Shown one piece after another: positions 53,518 to 64,000 of a DNA stretch of 64,000 nucleotides; position 1 is the stretch's first letter; each line of letters begins with the position of its first letter. The stretch comes from Pseudeuparius sepicola (Eukaryota; Arthropoda; Insecta; Coleoptera; Anthribidae). Location: assembly GCA_963920635.1 (NCBI GenBank), contig OY987299.1:128399373-128463372 (forward strand), given 5' to 3'. The position numbers were made by a program, and so were the translations under genes. Under the pieces are notes generated by a model that saw nothing but the letters and a program-made list of their open reading frames with translations, did no database searches and was not told the origin of the DNA.

Positions 53518-56240
53518 GTTATGTAAAATGTAGAGAGTATATTTCTTTACTTGAAGCGAGTAGGTTGCCTCAGATAATATGGGCCCGATCATTGTTATTT
53601 AGAGCAGATGTGGTTAACTTTCAGTACAACCCAGGGACCCTTTAAAGTAAGGGGACCCAGCATTATACTTTCCAAAGTGAGGCCGTTTCTTTCCTCATTC
53701 TAATGGTCTCAATGATGCCAAGTATGCCATTTTATTGGAGAATCTATGAATATAACAGGTACTTTGATTGTTAGTAAAAATTAATAATGGTTTCCATGAT
53801 TTCTAAAAATAAGACTTGACAATGTTCTATCAACAAACACAGAATATGGCAAGTGTCAAATGAATGAAATTTATTTTATATTTGAATTGGGTTTCCTGCA
53901 ATTATTTCCAGGAATTTAAGTAATATAAGTATGATAAATCAGTGCCGATTTTGCTTATGTGAGAATTTGTCGCTATTGCACCTTGTTGTAGTATTTTTAA
54001 AGTCACTTTAAACAGCATAAAAAAACTCAATATAGGACATAAGCGTCACGCAGTTTTTTAAAGATATACATATTCTAAAAGCAACATAATATTTCACTTT
54101 TAAGGGTTTTTTAAGATTGTCGTCAAACATAACGTAAAGGTTAATGCACCATACAATATTGTCAAAAGGTCTCTAAAAAGCCATATCGATTACAACTATT
54201 TACGCAAGTATATCCTAAAATCTGTGAAATTATCGCACGCCTATCCATCGCATTTCGCTGTAAGGGTGGCCGGCCGTCGAACAGTGTAGCCCATGCAAGT
54301 ATTGGTGATATATTATATTAGGCGAGCATGCAGTCGATTGTTTTTACTACAATATCTATCGTCTCTGTCTCCTTCATCTCCTTTTACTTATAATACCAGG
54401 TGCGCTTTAATATGGTTAAAAAAGTGTTTGACTCGTAGGTATTTTATTGCCGGAAGAGCCTGTTCTCGAGCTACCCTGGTAAAATATAAATGAACTCACG
54501 TGGAACACAGTGATATACGAGGCGCGATCTATTTCATAGCTTTTACCACGCTCTGCTATTGGTAAAAATACCAGACTTATCAGCCGAAATCACCGGTATA
54601 AAATTCACAGGTTTTTATGCTGTTCCAAGTGACTTTAGAAATACTATACCAGGTTCCTCAAACCATTTGTAATATGTAGGTATAATAGGTACGTACTTGA
54701 ACTTTCTTCTCTTGTTGAATGTATCTACCCAAAGAACTTTCACAGATTTCGGGATGGACTAATAAGATTAGGTCTTGTACATAGTTCTAATCATGTAGTT
54801 TTTCTCGGTGCTCATTATAAAATTTTTGTAATTTTATTTCTCTCCCAAGGTACCTCACAAACGTAAAATAAACTTATAGTCGTAGATAAAAAGACCTCAC
54901 TGAAGCTACCTGCTTAATAATTTAAAATTTTCGAAATACGATTTGTTTCGAACTACCTACTTATACGTAATGCCCACGTAATGGGAATTGTAGGATTACT
55001 AAAGGTGAGACAAGAAAAATCTGGTTGCAATTCTTGGGACTACTACAGGCGGCCGCATTACCTTTAATTGACTATCTGAAAGTTACAAAACTTAAAAATT
55101 GTGAACTATGATGGGAAATATTTTGCCTTCTTTGGAATCTATGGCACTGGCATGTCACATAAAACCTGATGGCAGTTGGACACTGACATATAACATAACC
55201 TTGTACCAGCCCACTTATGTAGTCTCCTTGGAGTATACAGAAAACAAACTTCCCTCAAGGCTTCACTTTTCCTATGTGATAGACTGTGACATGCTGGGTC
55301 CCATTATTTTAAAGAGTCCCTGGTACAACCCGTCCTACGAACATATTTACTACATTTTCGCAAATGTCTTTTGATAAAATCGAAAAGTGCCGTTCTAAAA
55401 ATCAAAGGAGGTGGTAAATTTCTTAATTGGGTCTTGTACTTTCCTCCAGTACCAAAAGAAACCTCGAAAATCCGGTATTTAACCAAATTTACCGAATTAG
55501 CGAAATGGACGGTAAATCCTGAGGAACCGCTCTTCGAAATTGCGTGTTTTTTCTCATTTTTTGATTTTTCGGGGGCGCCGGAAGCATCTGCACCTCACCT
55601 AAAGATTTGAGGGAAGCTTTAAAAATTCCGACCCCAGTACCCCGCGAGCCGAAATAACTTAGCTGTAGCTCGGCGAAAAAGGTCAATTTCTGACATTTTC
55701 GGACTTTGGCTTTTAGGTGACGGGAAATGCCGACCAATCACGTAAAAAAGGCTGCGTCCCACCTGCGTTGGTCGTTTTTTTCGCCGAAAATCCTTAATAA
55801 CTCGAAAACGGGAAATAATTGATACGAAAAAGTTTCGTTAAATATGTTGTCCCGTTCTTCGGCCATCTCGCCGTACCGTCAGATCTTTTTCCTAGGCATC
55901 AAACGGTATATGGCACTAGCTGTATAACAGGACTTTGCGCACAACTAACGTCCCCGAGGTCCAGACTTGCCCCCGTCTTTCGCGCCGTATTTAACAGCGG
56001 AGGATTTTCGGGGCCCCGAAAATACGCCTATCGGATTTCTAAAGGACCAAGGGAGACCCTTTTTTCATTGTCGCTCCATGGGCCTTCTTTCCTACTTTGT
56101 TCTATAATCATAATATGAGAGTAGTTTTGCCTAAAAATTAACCACAACTTCTTTAAATAACAATGATCTGGCCCATATTAATTGAGGCAACCTACTCGCT
56201 TCAAGTAAAAAATATACCTACTGTCTACATTTTATATAAC
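53518..56240. mobile_element. TIR-bounded element, 2.7 kb
   Basis: Inverted arms of about 90 bp share GTTATGTAAAATGTAGA, ACTTGAAGCGAGTAGGTTGC and AACAATGATC complements. A second inverted block (CAGGGACCCTTTAAAGTAAG at 53629 and its relative near 55293-55325) lies inside. The region beyond 55340 may be a further insertion. Short frames, including 55108-55374, lack family features. No clear target duplication. Confidence 0.65.
55490..55710 (-). repeat. Dispersed repeat related to 24090-24250
   Basis: In reverse complement it shares GATGCTTCCGGCGCCCCC, CGAAAATGTC and TTGTCAGAAATTG-like blocks with the interior of the TIR element at 23990-24427. Non-coding. Confidence 0.55.
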
Positions 56241-56292
56241 AAATATAAAATTTTGCTTACTTAATGCTCGATTTGTTCTATAACTCTTTTAT

Positions 56293-56526
56293 CCATGACA
56301 AATTTTTGATAAAAAATCTTCAGATATGGAATGTTGAATTTTTTTTAAAATTATATCTAACAATATAATTTTCAACATTTATAAACAACAACATATTATG
56401 GAAGTGTTATTATTATAAAAGTTGAAAATTATATTTTTAGATGTCTATAAAAAAACTTCAACATTCCAAATTTTAAATCTTATAAAAAATGCATCTGAAG
56501 ATATTTTTATCACAAATTTGTCATGG
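56293..56526. repeat. Foldback miniature element
   Basis: Arms of about 110 bp start CCATGACAAATTTTTGAT and share ATCTTCAGAT, GAATGTTGAA and ATATAATTTTCAAC with their complements. AT-rich and non-coding. Confidence 0.75.
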
Positions 56527-56559
56527 CTTAATATTTTATGAGGATTTCAAAAATTATTG

Positions 56560-57635
56560 TTGGCTAACAGCTTCTTAAGTACGTTTAATATTATATAATT
56601 CATTTACGGTGTGAACGAAACCAAAATTTTCTTTTATTAATTAATTATGTTTATTACTACTTTAACAGAAAAAATAGAAACATAATCCCAAGAACACCAC
56701 CATTTTAATTTTAAGCAATAAACAACAACAAAAATTGTTGCTTTTTCATAAAAAGAAGTCCCCCCCTCTCCTCCGTAAGTAAACTTTACATATACCCTGA
56801 TTACTGTAAGAAGTCCCGATTTTGTCAGATGACATTCTCCACAAAATCCCTAGAAAGTTTCTGTTAACCATGGGTATAACATTGGTATATGTTGTGTCTA
56901 AACCAGTTAATGACGTCACTCATTGATTTATGATGTGAAAAGTTACCCAAGTGATACGAAAAAAAGAACATAATGAAATAAAAACCTTATTGCAATCACG
57001 ATTATACAGCTACAAATAAAAATAACTATGACTACAACTCATTTTAATAATAATTTCAAACGTCATGGAAACACTTTCATTTTGATATTTTGGTATAATC
57101 AGCTACTTGCGGCTGCGTCTATGGTGCGTACTCAGGTAAATTTTATTTCGGTGTTGTCAAAGTGGCAGTGAAGGTTTTCCGGATCGTTCAAACTGGTTCA
57201 AACATTCGGCAGTGAAAATATTCGCGGGTTTTGTACGTTTCCCGAGTTTTACCGTTATCTGTGTTGTTCTTGTTCGTGTTATTAGTAGTTATTTATTGTG
57301 CAAATGCGCTCGTTACTGACCTGGACTTCTTAAAATAATTTGACTATACTCATCAGAACGCCCGAAGGTGCCCTGTTATTTTGGTTGCTGGCCACGAAAG
57401 TGGTTGCTATGTACAAAAAGTATTGCCTAGCAACCCTTACGCAGCAAGAACCTTAAAACCATTAATAAAATATATCTAGAGACACGAAACTTGCGTCAAT
57501 TTTAACAGGCTTCACAACGATGGTTTTACAAACTGGTTTTAATCACAAATTACGCGATAGGAAAATTAATAATATCAATATTTCCACAAAGTCAAATAAG
57601 AGCCAGCTGATAGATCAAAATTTATAGGCACCTAT
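56560..57635. other. No gene seen
   Basis: Includes a GC-richer piece at 57110-57290 with a donor-like CAG|GTAAAT at about 57134 and Inr-like TCAGT words. A non-coding first exon cannot be excluded but is not supported. Confidence 0.35.
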
Positions 57636-57639
57636 TATT

Positions 57640-57708
57640 AGCTCCATGGTCAGAGTACGCGACTAGTAATTCGCAGATGCCGGGTTCAAATCCCGTACAA
57701 GAAGCGCA
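57640..57708 (+). repeat. tRNA-derived sequence (SINE head or tRNA pseudogene)
   Basis: A TAGCTCCATGGTCAGAGTAC box-A-like segment and a clean T arm (CCGGGTTCAAATCCCGT, box B) lie at tRNA-like distance, followed by a T-rich run. The anticodon stem is not canonical (GCGA/TCGC with an 8-nt loop) and the acceptor stem does not pair, so it is not a working tRNA. Confidence 0.5.
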
Positions 57709-58471
57709 ACTTTTTTATTTATTTTTTTATCATCGCTGCATTCTGAATCTTATATTTATCACTAATTGTAATTATTTTTAGTAATGAATTTTTTTTTATC
57801 AAGATTATTGCTAACAATCTACTCCACAGTGTATATATTTAAAGTTTAATTCAAAGTACCTATAACCTATAATATGAAATTGTCGGTAGCAGGAAAAATG
57901 TAATACATTGCACAATGCGTAAGCTCTTTTTTGGCTTTAAGGATCGCGGCAACGACCGCGTTTGACAGTTCGACTGTGTGCATTGTTTCAGTTTTTTTTT
58001 TAACTGGAATTCACAATTACATCGAGATATGAATATTTATTAAAAATATCATGCAAAAATATGAAACATAACAGTAATAATTCTTTGAAGTGGTGCCAGA
58101 TACATAATATAAAAATTGAGAGTTATCAAAACAAACATAGTCGAATTATTTACACAAAACCTTTATCTGTAGTGACCAGAAATATTTATTTGTAACTGTG
58201 TAAATAAATTGAATAAAAATTTCACCGTGTAAATTTTTTTAATTTAAATACAAATTTGCTATAATTTACTTATAGGTACATGAATGTATTTCACGACCCA
58301 AGAGATTTTTTTGGTTAATTCTTCCTATATTCACACAAAAATATTTACGACTTATCAATAAATTTCTATTTATAAACAATATCGCCCGAACTTATCAACT
58401 TTTGAATAATTAAATAACTTTGATTGGGTGTCCAGTATTCAACCTCAACCCGGGCAGAAATGTGTGTTACT

Positions 58472-59491
58472 ATGCTACCAATGAAAATAATGTACCGGGT
58501 AATACCTTTCATATGTCTGTTACTTCAGTTGACTTCTGCTCATATCTACCAAAGTACAGAAGAAATCTCAGAGTTCCATATTGACCGACCTATCGACTTG
58601 AACACCACCAAGACAGAACTTTACTTCCCACACATCCAAGGAGAGATTCCAAAGAACACTTTTAGCAAACTTCCAGATACCACACTCATAAAAATCAGAG
58701 GAAGTGTCATTTATGTAGAACCGGGTGCATTCAATGGACTCCAGCAGCTCAGAAGCCTGGACTTATCTTGGAATAAAATTGGGTATTTGGTCAATGGTAC
58801 TTTTAATGGACTTGCAGAGTTGGTAACTCTAGATTTGCAAGGTAAATAAGTTAATAACCTTTTTGGGATAATAATCAAGTAGTTGCACGTTTTGTTGGTT
58901 AGATATTATAATATTTATATACTATGATCTCTTATATTTTAAATATTTATGTTTTTTTATATTAGTATAGGTAGCTTTAAGAAAATTTTGTATGTGTTGG
59001 AAAACTTATGTTTTTTTTTAGGAAATTTTATTAACTACATAGAGCCTGGGTCATTCGAAGGACTAATAAACTTGTTGCACCTAAAGTTGGGGCACAATCA
59101 ACATTTGCAAATTTTGAGAGATGATGCCTTCGTCGGACTCCCAAAACTAACCAACTTGCAAGTCGACTACTGTGGTATACACAAGATAGAAGAAAATGCA
59201 TTTTACAATTTACAAAATCTTCGGAACCTGTCTATGAACAACAACGAACTGATACGTGTTCCAACGTCGCTGTTTGAGGTTTGCGTTAACCTGAAAAAAT
59301 TGGAAGTGAGAGAGAACAAAATCGATCGTATCGAGAGTCAGTTTTTGCAAATAATTATACACCAGTTGCACATTCTGGATATTTCTGGAAATCCATATTC
59401 GTGCGATGCGACTAAGAAAAGGAAAGCACCCAAATCGCAAACCGCTGGTCTTGTCATTCTAGACGAGTGCGACAAGAAGATTGCGTCCTAA
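58472..59491 (+). CDS. Small secreted leucine-rich-repeat protein (paralogue 1), two exons
   Basis: Exons are 58472-58841 (donor CAAG|GTAAAT) and 59022-59491 (acceptor TTTTTAG|GAAAT). They join in phase 1 as LDLQG-NFINYIEPGSF, giving about 279 residues. MLPMKIMYRVIPFICLLLQL is a signal peptide, so I place the start at 58472, not at the upstream ATGs (58424, 58460). Then follow LRRs with the LxxLxLxxNxI pattern (LRSLDLSWNKIGYL, LTNLQVDYCGI, LRNLSMNNNELIRV, LKKLEVRENKIDRI, LHILDISGNPYSC) and a short cap with two cysteines (YSC ... DEC). There is no membrane segment or anchor, so it is probably extracellular. LRR proteins of this kind bind other proteins; the ligand is unknown. The paralogue at 62565 shares the layout and intron site. 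Confidence 0.85.
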
Positions 59492-59601
59492 TTTTACATT
59501 TAAGATAATGTATTTTATGTAATTCAATAGTTGTAGGAAAATTTATCAATATTACATTGGATGCAATGTATATTTCATAAATTACGTTTATTTTGTAACT
59601 C

Positions 59602-59607
59602 AATAAA
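59602..59607 (+). terminator. Polyadenylation signal of LRR paralogue 1
   Basis: AATAAA lies 111 bp after the stop codon, at a normal distance for an insect 3' end. Confidence 0.6.
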
Positions 59608-59619
59608 AAATGAAATACT

Positions 59620-60625
59620 AAGTTTACATTATTTTCGACTAAAAAAGTTAAGTTTTTAAAGGCCTCACCAGGGTGTTTCAAATAAGGGGACACAAACCAA
59701 ACTACAGTTGCCAATATACGAATATTTTTGTTCTGGTTTCATAAAAGTTATTCCAAATAAAAAACGGCAATAAATAACCAAAAGGCAGATTTACCTAAAA
59801 TAGGATAGGTAAGTATTCGATTAAAAAAAATATGTAACTTGACTTGGTCCTCATTTTTGAGACACTCCGCACCTAGAATATCTTATAAGGCCTTTAAAAA
59901 GGTTATGTCGTCCATCTTTTATATTGAACTTTTTTCTCGAGTCGAAAATATAAAAAGATATTGAGTTGGGCCTATAGGTATGTGTAAATCTTAACTTTCT
60001 TTGAGATTTATCTTTCAACCAGTTTCCTCTTTGAAAAACGTTTCTCTGGGTTACAACTGGCTTACGGAGTTTCCAGACTTCTCCCGGTGACTCATTTGAA
60101 CCGAGTTAATATTTTAGTTGAATCATTTGAAGTTGATATACAACAGTGACCGGCCGAAAATACGCATCATATGGGATTTTCTTTTATTTTAAATTTATTA
60201 GAAAATTTTTTTCTTAATAAAAGTTTGTGCAATACCGGAAACTCAAAACGCAGTTTTAAAAATTTGAAAATATCGTTTCTAAAATATCAAAAAGGCTCAA
60301 GAGTAAAGTTCCCTTATTTTTAATTTGAGAGAAAACATGTATAAAAGTTGTTTAGAATTGAAAGGTAAACCCAAAAATGCAGTTCCAAGTTTCTATTCCA
60401 AAAAACACTTTTTCAGCATTTTTTCTGATTTACCCTGTATAGAAAATAAAACCACTTTATTTGATATGCCAGTTCGATTTCACAGAAGATTTATCACTTA
60501 AAAATGTGAGTTCCATAACGATTAATTTGTTTGAACAGTAATTATGACTCCTACAAAATAGAAACGAAAAAATACTAATTTTTTTTCTGCAACCCGTGTT
60601 TTATTTCCAAGTTCATAAACTAATG
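59620..60625. other. No gene seen; possible element ends
   Basis: CCAGGGTGTTTCAAATAAGG at 59669 and TTACCCTGTATAG at 60431 resemble ends of CAGGGTG-type elements in opposite orientation, but the arms do not match well enough to call one. AT-rich. Confidence 0.35.
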
Positions 60626-60629
60626 TATA

Positions 60630-62173
60630 CAGTGTGGTAATTTAAGTGTGCAACATATGGGACTTTTTTTTATTAATTGCACAACCAAAATACAGATATT
60701 GCCGAAAGTTGATCCATTTTCAATAATCATATTTCATATTAGCTGCACTTAGAATGGTTGCAAGTTAAATAGCCTACAGGGTAGGTCAAAAAATAAAAAA
60801 TTGTACAAGATTAAAGTACCCCCATTTCAAAAAATTCAGCAAAAAAGTTGTTTAGAATTAAAATATATGCCTATAAATACTAAAACATAGCCTCCTAGGA
60901 AAACAATTTTTTTTCGTCAATTAATTTCTACAGTTTTACATTTTTACATTTTTACATTTAAAATAAAAACTTTGCACCTTAAATGAAAGTTTTTTAATAT
61001 ACAGTGTGTCCCAATTTGATACTGGACACCTAAGAACTACTACCCAAGGGACTACTCATAGGCCGTGGTATTTGGATGGGGTAATTATTTCATGGCCTGC
61101 TATGATTTTTTAAAATAGCTAATTTTCAACAAACCCTATTAGGGATTTTTACGACCAAATGTTATTAAGAAAACTTGTTCTGAATGAAAAACTGAGTAGA
61201 ATTAGAAAATTTCAAAAGTCTAGGCCTACTTTGATTTTTAGCTTTTTCGCCATTTTCTCCCATTTTTTTCTTAAAAATGTGTCCTTTCTGGAGCTTTCAC
61301 GTCAAAATATTATTAAGGAAACTTGATCATCGTGAAAAAATAAAATTTTGACGTGAAATCTCCAGAAAGGACACTTTTCTAAGAAGAATGTGGGAGATAA
61401 ATCTAAAAATCAAAGTAGGCCTAGCCTTTTGAAATTTTGTGGATCTACTCAGTTTTTCATTTTGAACAAATTTCTTAATAACATTTTGTCGTAAAAAAAT
61501 CCCTAATGGGGTTTCTTGAAAATTTGCTATTTTAGAAAATCATAATATGCCATGAGAGACTCTCCCTTGGTACTACCAATAAAAAAATAAAGACCATTTG
61601 TTTTCCTTGCCGTTCATATATTTCTGAGGTTTCCAGTATCAAATTGGGACACACTGTACACATTATCATTAATACTATTTATCTTGTTCAGAAAAATTTT
61701 TGCGAAATTTTTTAGTTTTGTTTAATATCGTTTCAACAAACATTAAATTTGTGATTCCCTAAAAAATAAAAAATCTAAGTTAATTTTACAAATATGCTTG
61801 AATTCAAACGAATTTAAGCGAAATTGATTTAATTTTGATTGATTTATGAAATTTTTAGGGTGACTATTAAAACAATTTAAAAAAAAAAATTTTTTTTTTC
61901 TTAGGAGACCATGTCTTGGTATTTAGGTATAACTTTTAATTTTAGACAACTTTTCTTGATAACATTTTGCTGAATTTTTTGAAATGAGGATACTTTACTC
62001 TTGTACAATTTTTATATTTTTTTACCTACCCTGTATGCTGTTTGACTTGCAACCATTCTAAGTGCGACTTATAAGATTATCGAACATGCACCAACTTTCG
62101 GAAATATTTGTATTTTTGTTGTGCAATAATTAATAACAAAAACCATATGTTGCACACTTAAATGACCACACTG
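60630..62173. mobile_element. Foldback TIR element, 1.54 kb, TA-flanked, hosting another
   Basis: CAGTGTGGTAATTTAAGTGT and complement form the ends, flanked by TATA. The arms are about 330 bp and include AGAATGGTTGCAAGT and CAGGGTAGG words. A second foldback (61012-61656) sits in the centre. Non-coding. CAGTGTG ends with TA point to Tc/mariner-type mobilisation. Confidence 0.82.
61012..61656. mobile_element. Near-complete hairpin element, 645 bp, TA duplication
   Basis: The ends are CAGTGTGTCCCAATTTGATA and complement. The arms run about 300 bp through CAAAGTAGGCCTA, CTGAGTAGA and TGTCCTTTCTGGAG complements to a loop of a few tens of bases. It is nested inside 60630-62173. Non-coding. Confidence 0.88.
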
Positions 62174-62497
62174 TATACATTATATATGTATGCAACGACA
62201 TACCCTAATAGGGCATAGAAATATCATAATGTTGGTTTGTTTGTGAATATAATATTGAATTTTATAACTGCAGTTTTTAGTGAACTCCTGAAAAGGAAGA
62301 CTTAAACCTAAGCTAATGTAATGTAATACTATATCCATAGCGGTCCCAAAAATATAAACAACATTATATAACCATTTTATATATAGTTATAAATTTATGT
62401 TGTTTACGACCTATGTGGTCAAGGCAATTATAATAACTTGAAGATACAAATTTGAATGTTTAATTGCAAAAGTACGGTTATCAAATCGCGAAACAAG

Positions 62498-62532
62498 TAT
62501 AAATATACGCCAAATCAAAACGCGTTCGCAGT
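62498..62532 (+). promoter_or_regulatory. TATA box and initiator of LRR paralogue 2
   Basis: TATAAATA at 62498-62505 is followed about 30 bp downstream by TCGCAGTC (62525-62532), close to the insect initiator TCAGTY. The ATG follows at 62565, giving a leader of about 35 nt. Confidence 0.6.
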
Positions 62533-62564
62533 CAAACGGGTAAGCCTGCAGTGCAAGAACGACC

Positions 62565-63432
62565 ATGGCGAAGTTTGTAATTGTAGCCCTTGCTGCCGCA
62601 ATTCTGAAATTAATCGCCGCAGAAACCTTCCAAAGTACGTTCGACGTGAGAGAATTCCACAGTGGCAGTCCGGTGAAACTTCAAGGTGCAGTCAAAACAG
62701 AACTGTTCTTCCCTTACGTTCAAGGCGTAATTCCAAACGGCACCTTCGTCAATTTACCCGAGACCACCAGGCTTCAGATCGAAAACTACATTTTCTACGT
62801 CGAACCCGGTGCGTTTTTGGGCCTCGACAATCTGAAGACACTGGACTTATCCTGGAATCAAATCGGATTCTTGATACCTGGGACCTTCAACGGACTGAAC
62901 GAACTAAAAAGTTTGAGTCTTAGAGGTAAGATAAATCACAACGCGGCTTAGCAAGTTTTATATTGTTCACTTTTCAGGCAACGCAATATCTTACATGCAA
63001 TCGGGAACCTTTACCAACCTGCGCCACCTGGAATACCTCAACTTGGACTACAACTACCAACTACACGTGTTGACCAACGAGTCATTCGACGGTCTCGCCA
63101 GTCTTCGAGAGTTGTCACTCAACCATTGCAAGATTTCCAGGATCGAAGCGGGCGCCTTCAGTCAGTTGACGTCCCTGAAAAACGTTTCGTTGGATCACAA
63201 CTTGCTGACGGAATTCCCAGCATCCCTGCACGCCTGTCCAACGCTGACCCACTTGAACATAGCCTACAATCAGATCGAACGCATCAGCAACGAGTTGCTG
63301 TACTCGCTGTTGAACCATCTGAAGTTGATCGACATTTCCGGGAACCCGAGCGTTTGCAGTAAGAGCGTACAGAAGAAGGTGAAGCAGGCCAACGATGTGG
63401 TGTTTATTGGAGAATGTGACAACGAAGCTTAA
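62565..63432 (+). CDS. Small secreted leucine-rich-repeat protein (paralogue 2), two exons
   Basis: Exons are 62565-62925 (donor AGAG|GTAAGA) and 62978-63432 (acceptor TTTTCAG|GCAAC) around a 52-bp intron. They join as LSLRG-NAISYMQSGTF in phase 1, giving 271 residues. MAKFVIVALAAAILKLIAAE is a signal peptide. The mature part starts TFQSTFDVREFHSG, parallel to IYQSTEEISEFHID in paralogue 1. KTELFFPYVQG and YVEPGAFLGL are likewise matched. LRRs include LKTLDLSWNQIGFL, LEYLNLDYNYQLHVL, LRELSLNHCKISRI, LKNVSLDHNLLTEF and LTHLNIAYNQIERI, then LIDISGNPSVC and a cap ending GECDNEA. There is no membrane segment. The gene is clearly GC-richer than paralogue 1, with third-position G/C. Context is AACGACCATGG, a good start. 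Confidence 0.9.
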
Positions 63433-63486
63433 GCACTCCTAGGACAGGGGAATAGTTATGGTACTCTTGTGAGAATTTTTTTGTAC

Positions 63487-63492
63487 AATAAA
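63487..63492 (+). terminator. Polyadenylation signal of LRR paralogue 2
   Basis: AATAAA lies 55 bp after the stop codon and is followed by an A-rich stretch. Confidence 0.6.
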
Positions 63493-63939
63493 CAATAGCA
63501 AAAAAAAATTATATAAAAATCCTTATCTTCGCGAATGTACAGGGATCTAGGGGTTCATCTAAAGACAGCAGTCGATAAGAGAAGCAATGACAGTTTTGCT
63601 ATGTCACATTGCAACCAAGTTTTTTGTTTTCCCGATACAGAGTAAAATTTGGACGCACTGGGTTTTTAAAAGCAAAAGTGACATACTGAAACCTTCGAAA
63701 TATAATTATTAAAAACAAGCAGAATCTGAGGTAAACCTGCGATCAATTAAATATGCAATTAAACCCGGGTCTGAAAAAATATTTTGTAAACATAAATTCG
63801 ACATATTTTGTAACAATAAATTTCAATATTTCACACACATCATAAAGCGATTATTATAGAAGACGAGCTAGTGAAATTTTTTGACTCTCAATCACTTTTT
63901 CTTTAAAGTTAAATTGCTTCAACCTAAAAACATATAGGT

Positions 63940-64000
63940 ACAGGGTGGCCTATTTGAACGGGAAGCATCCTTTTAGCCGGGCTTTTTTCTGAAGATGGGT
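63940..64000. repeat. Left end of a CAGGGTG-type element, cut by the window edge
   Basis: TACAGGGTGGCCTATTTGAA starts a segment of the same end type as at 9620. Its other end is outside the window. Confidence 0.45.

Noticed and set aside
62456..62923. 155-residue frame starting upstream of the LRR gene
   Set aside because: Overlaps exon 1 of the LRR gene in another register; basic low-complexity translation and it includes the TATA/initiator region.

Overview
The window is insect-type nuclear DNA. It is AT-rich and intron-containing, with GT-AG splice sites, AATAAA signals, exons of a cholinesterase-like neuroligin and many degenerate cut-and-paste transposons. Short runs of the type GTAGGTACCTA occur throughout, as in several insect genomes. 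A beetle or another insect with a large genome is plausible, but the order cannot be proven from the sequence alone.

Host genes. Three coding exons of a neuroligin lie on the minus strand (38602-38748, 29888-30144, 24539-25237). Their phases fit exactly. The exons before and after them were not found, so the gene runs across much of the window or beyond it. Near the right end, on the plus strand, are two paralogous two-exon genes for small secreted leucine-rich-repeat proteins (58472-59491 and 62565-63432). They share the same intron position, which marks them as a tandem duplication.

Mobile DNA fills most of the rest, and every element that could be classified is a DNA transposon. Left part: a Tc1 pseudogene (1.0-1.9 kb); a hAT element (9.5-13.7 kb) carrying three directly nested insertions, one of which holds a TTAA-flanked element; a ZMYM1-type hAT fragment (14.3-15.0 kb); and a P-like element with a truncated THAP domain (15.2-16.4 kb). 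Middle part: the two neuroligin introns are almost entirely transposons. They include two hAT-type elements, a piggyBac copy, a pogo-like miniature element and a TIR element that carries its own three-exon small gene. Right part: two copies of a hAT-like family with dense CTTGCAAG-type subterminal repeats (36.9-38.1 and 39.0-40.7 kb), an inverted-repeat element containing tRNA-like sequences (42.5-43.3 kb), and an apparently intact pogo-like transposon (48.8-51.5 kb) whose 634-residue transposase ends in duplicated cysteine-rich fingers. Foldback elements flank the LRR genes.

The most notable items are the small spliced gene inside a TIR element, the tRNA-carrying inverted-repeat element, the P-like element, the intact pogo-like element, a 37-bp palindromic insertion with an 11-bp target duplication documented by an empty-site copy, and the CTGACG-motif cluster at 4.9-6.3 kb. 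Coordinates of repeat ends were read by eye and may be off by a few bases where duplications are imperfect.
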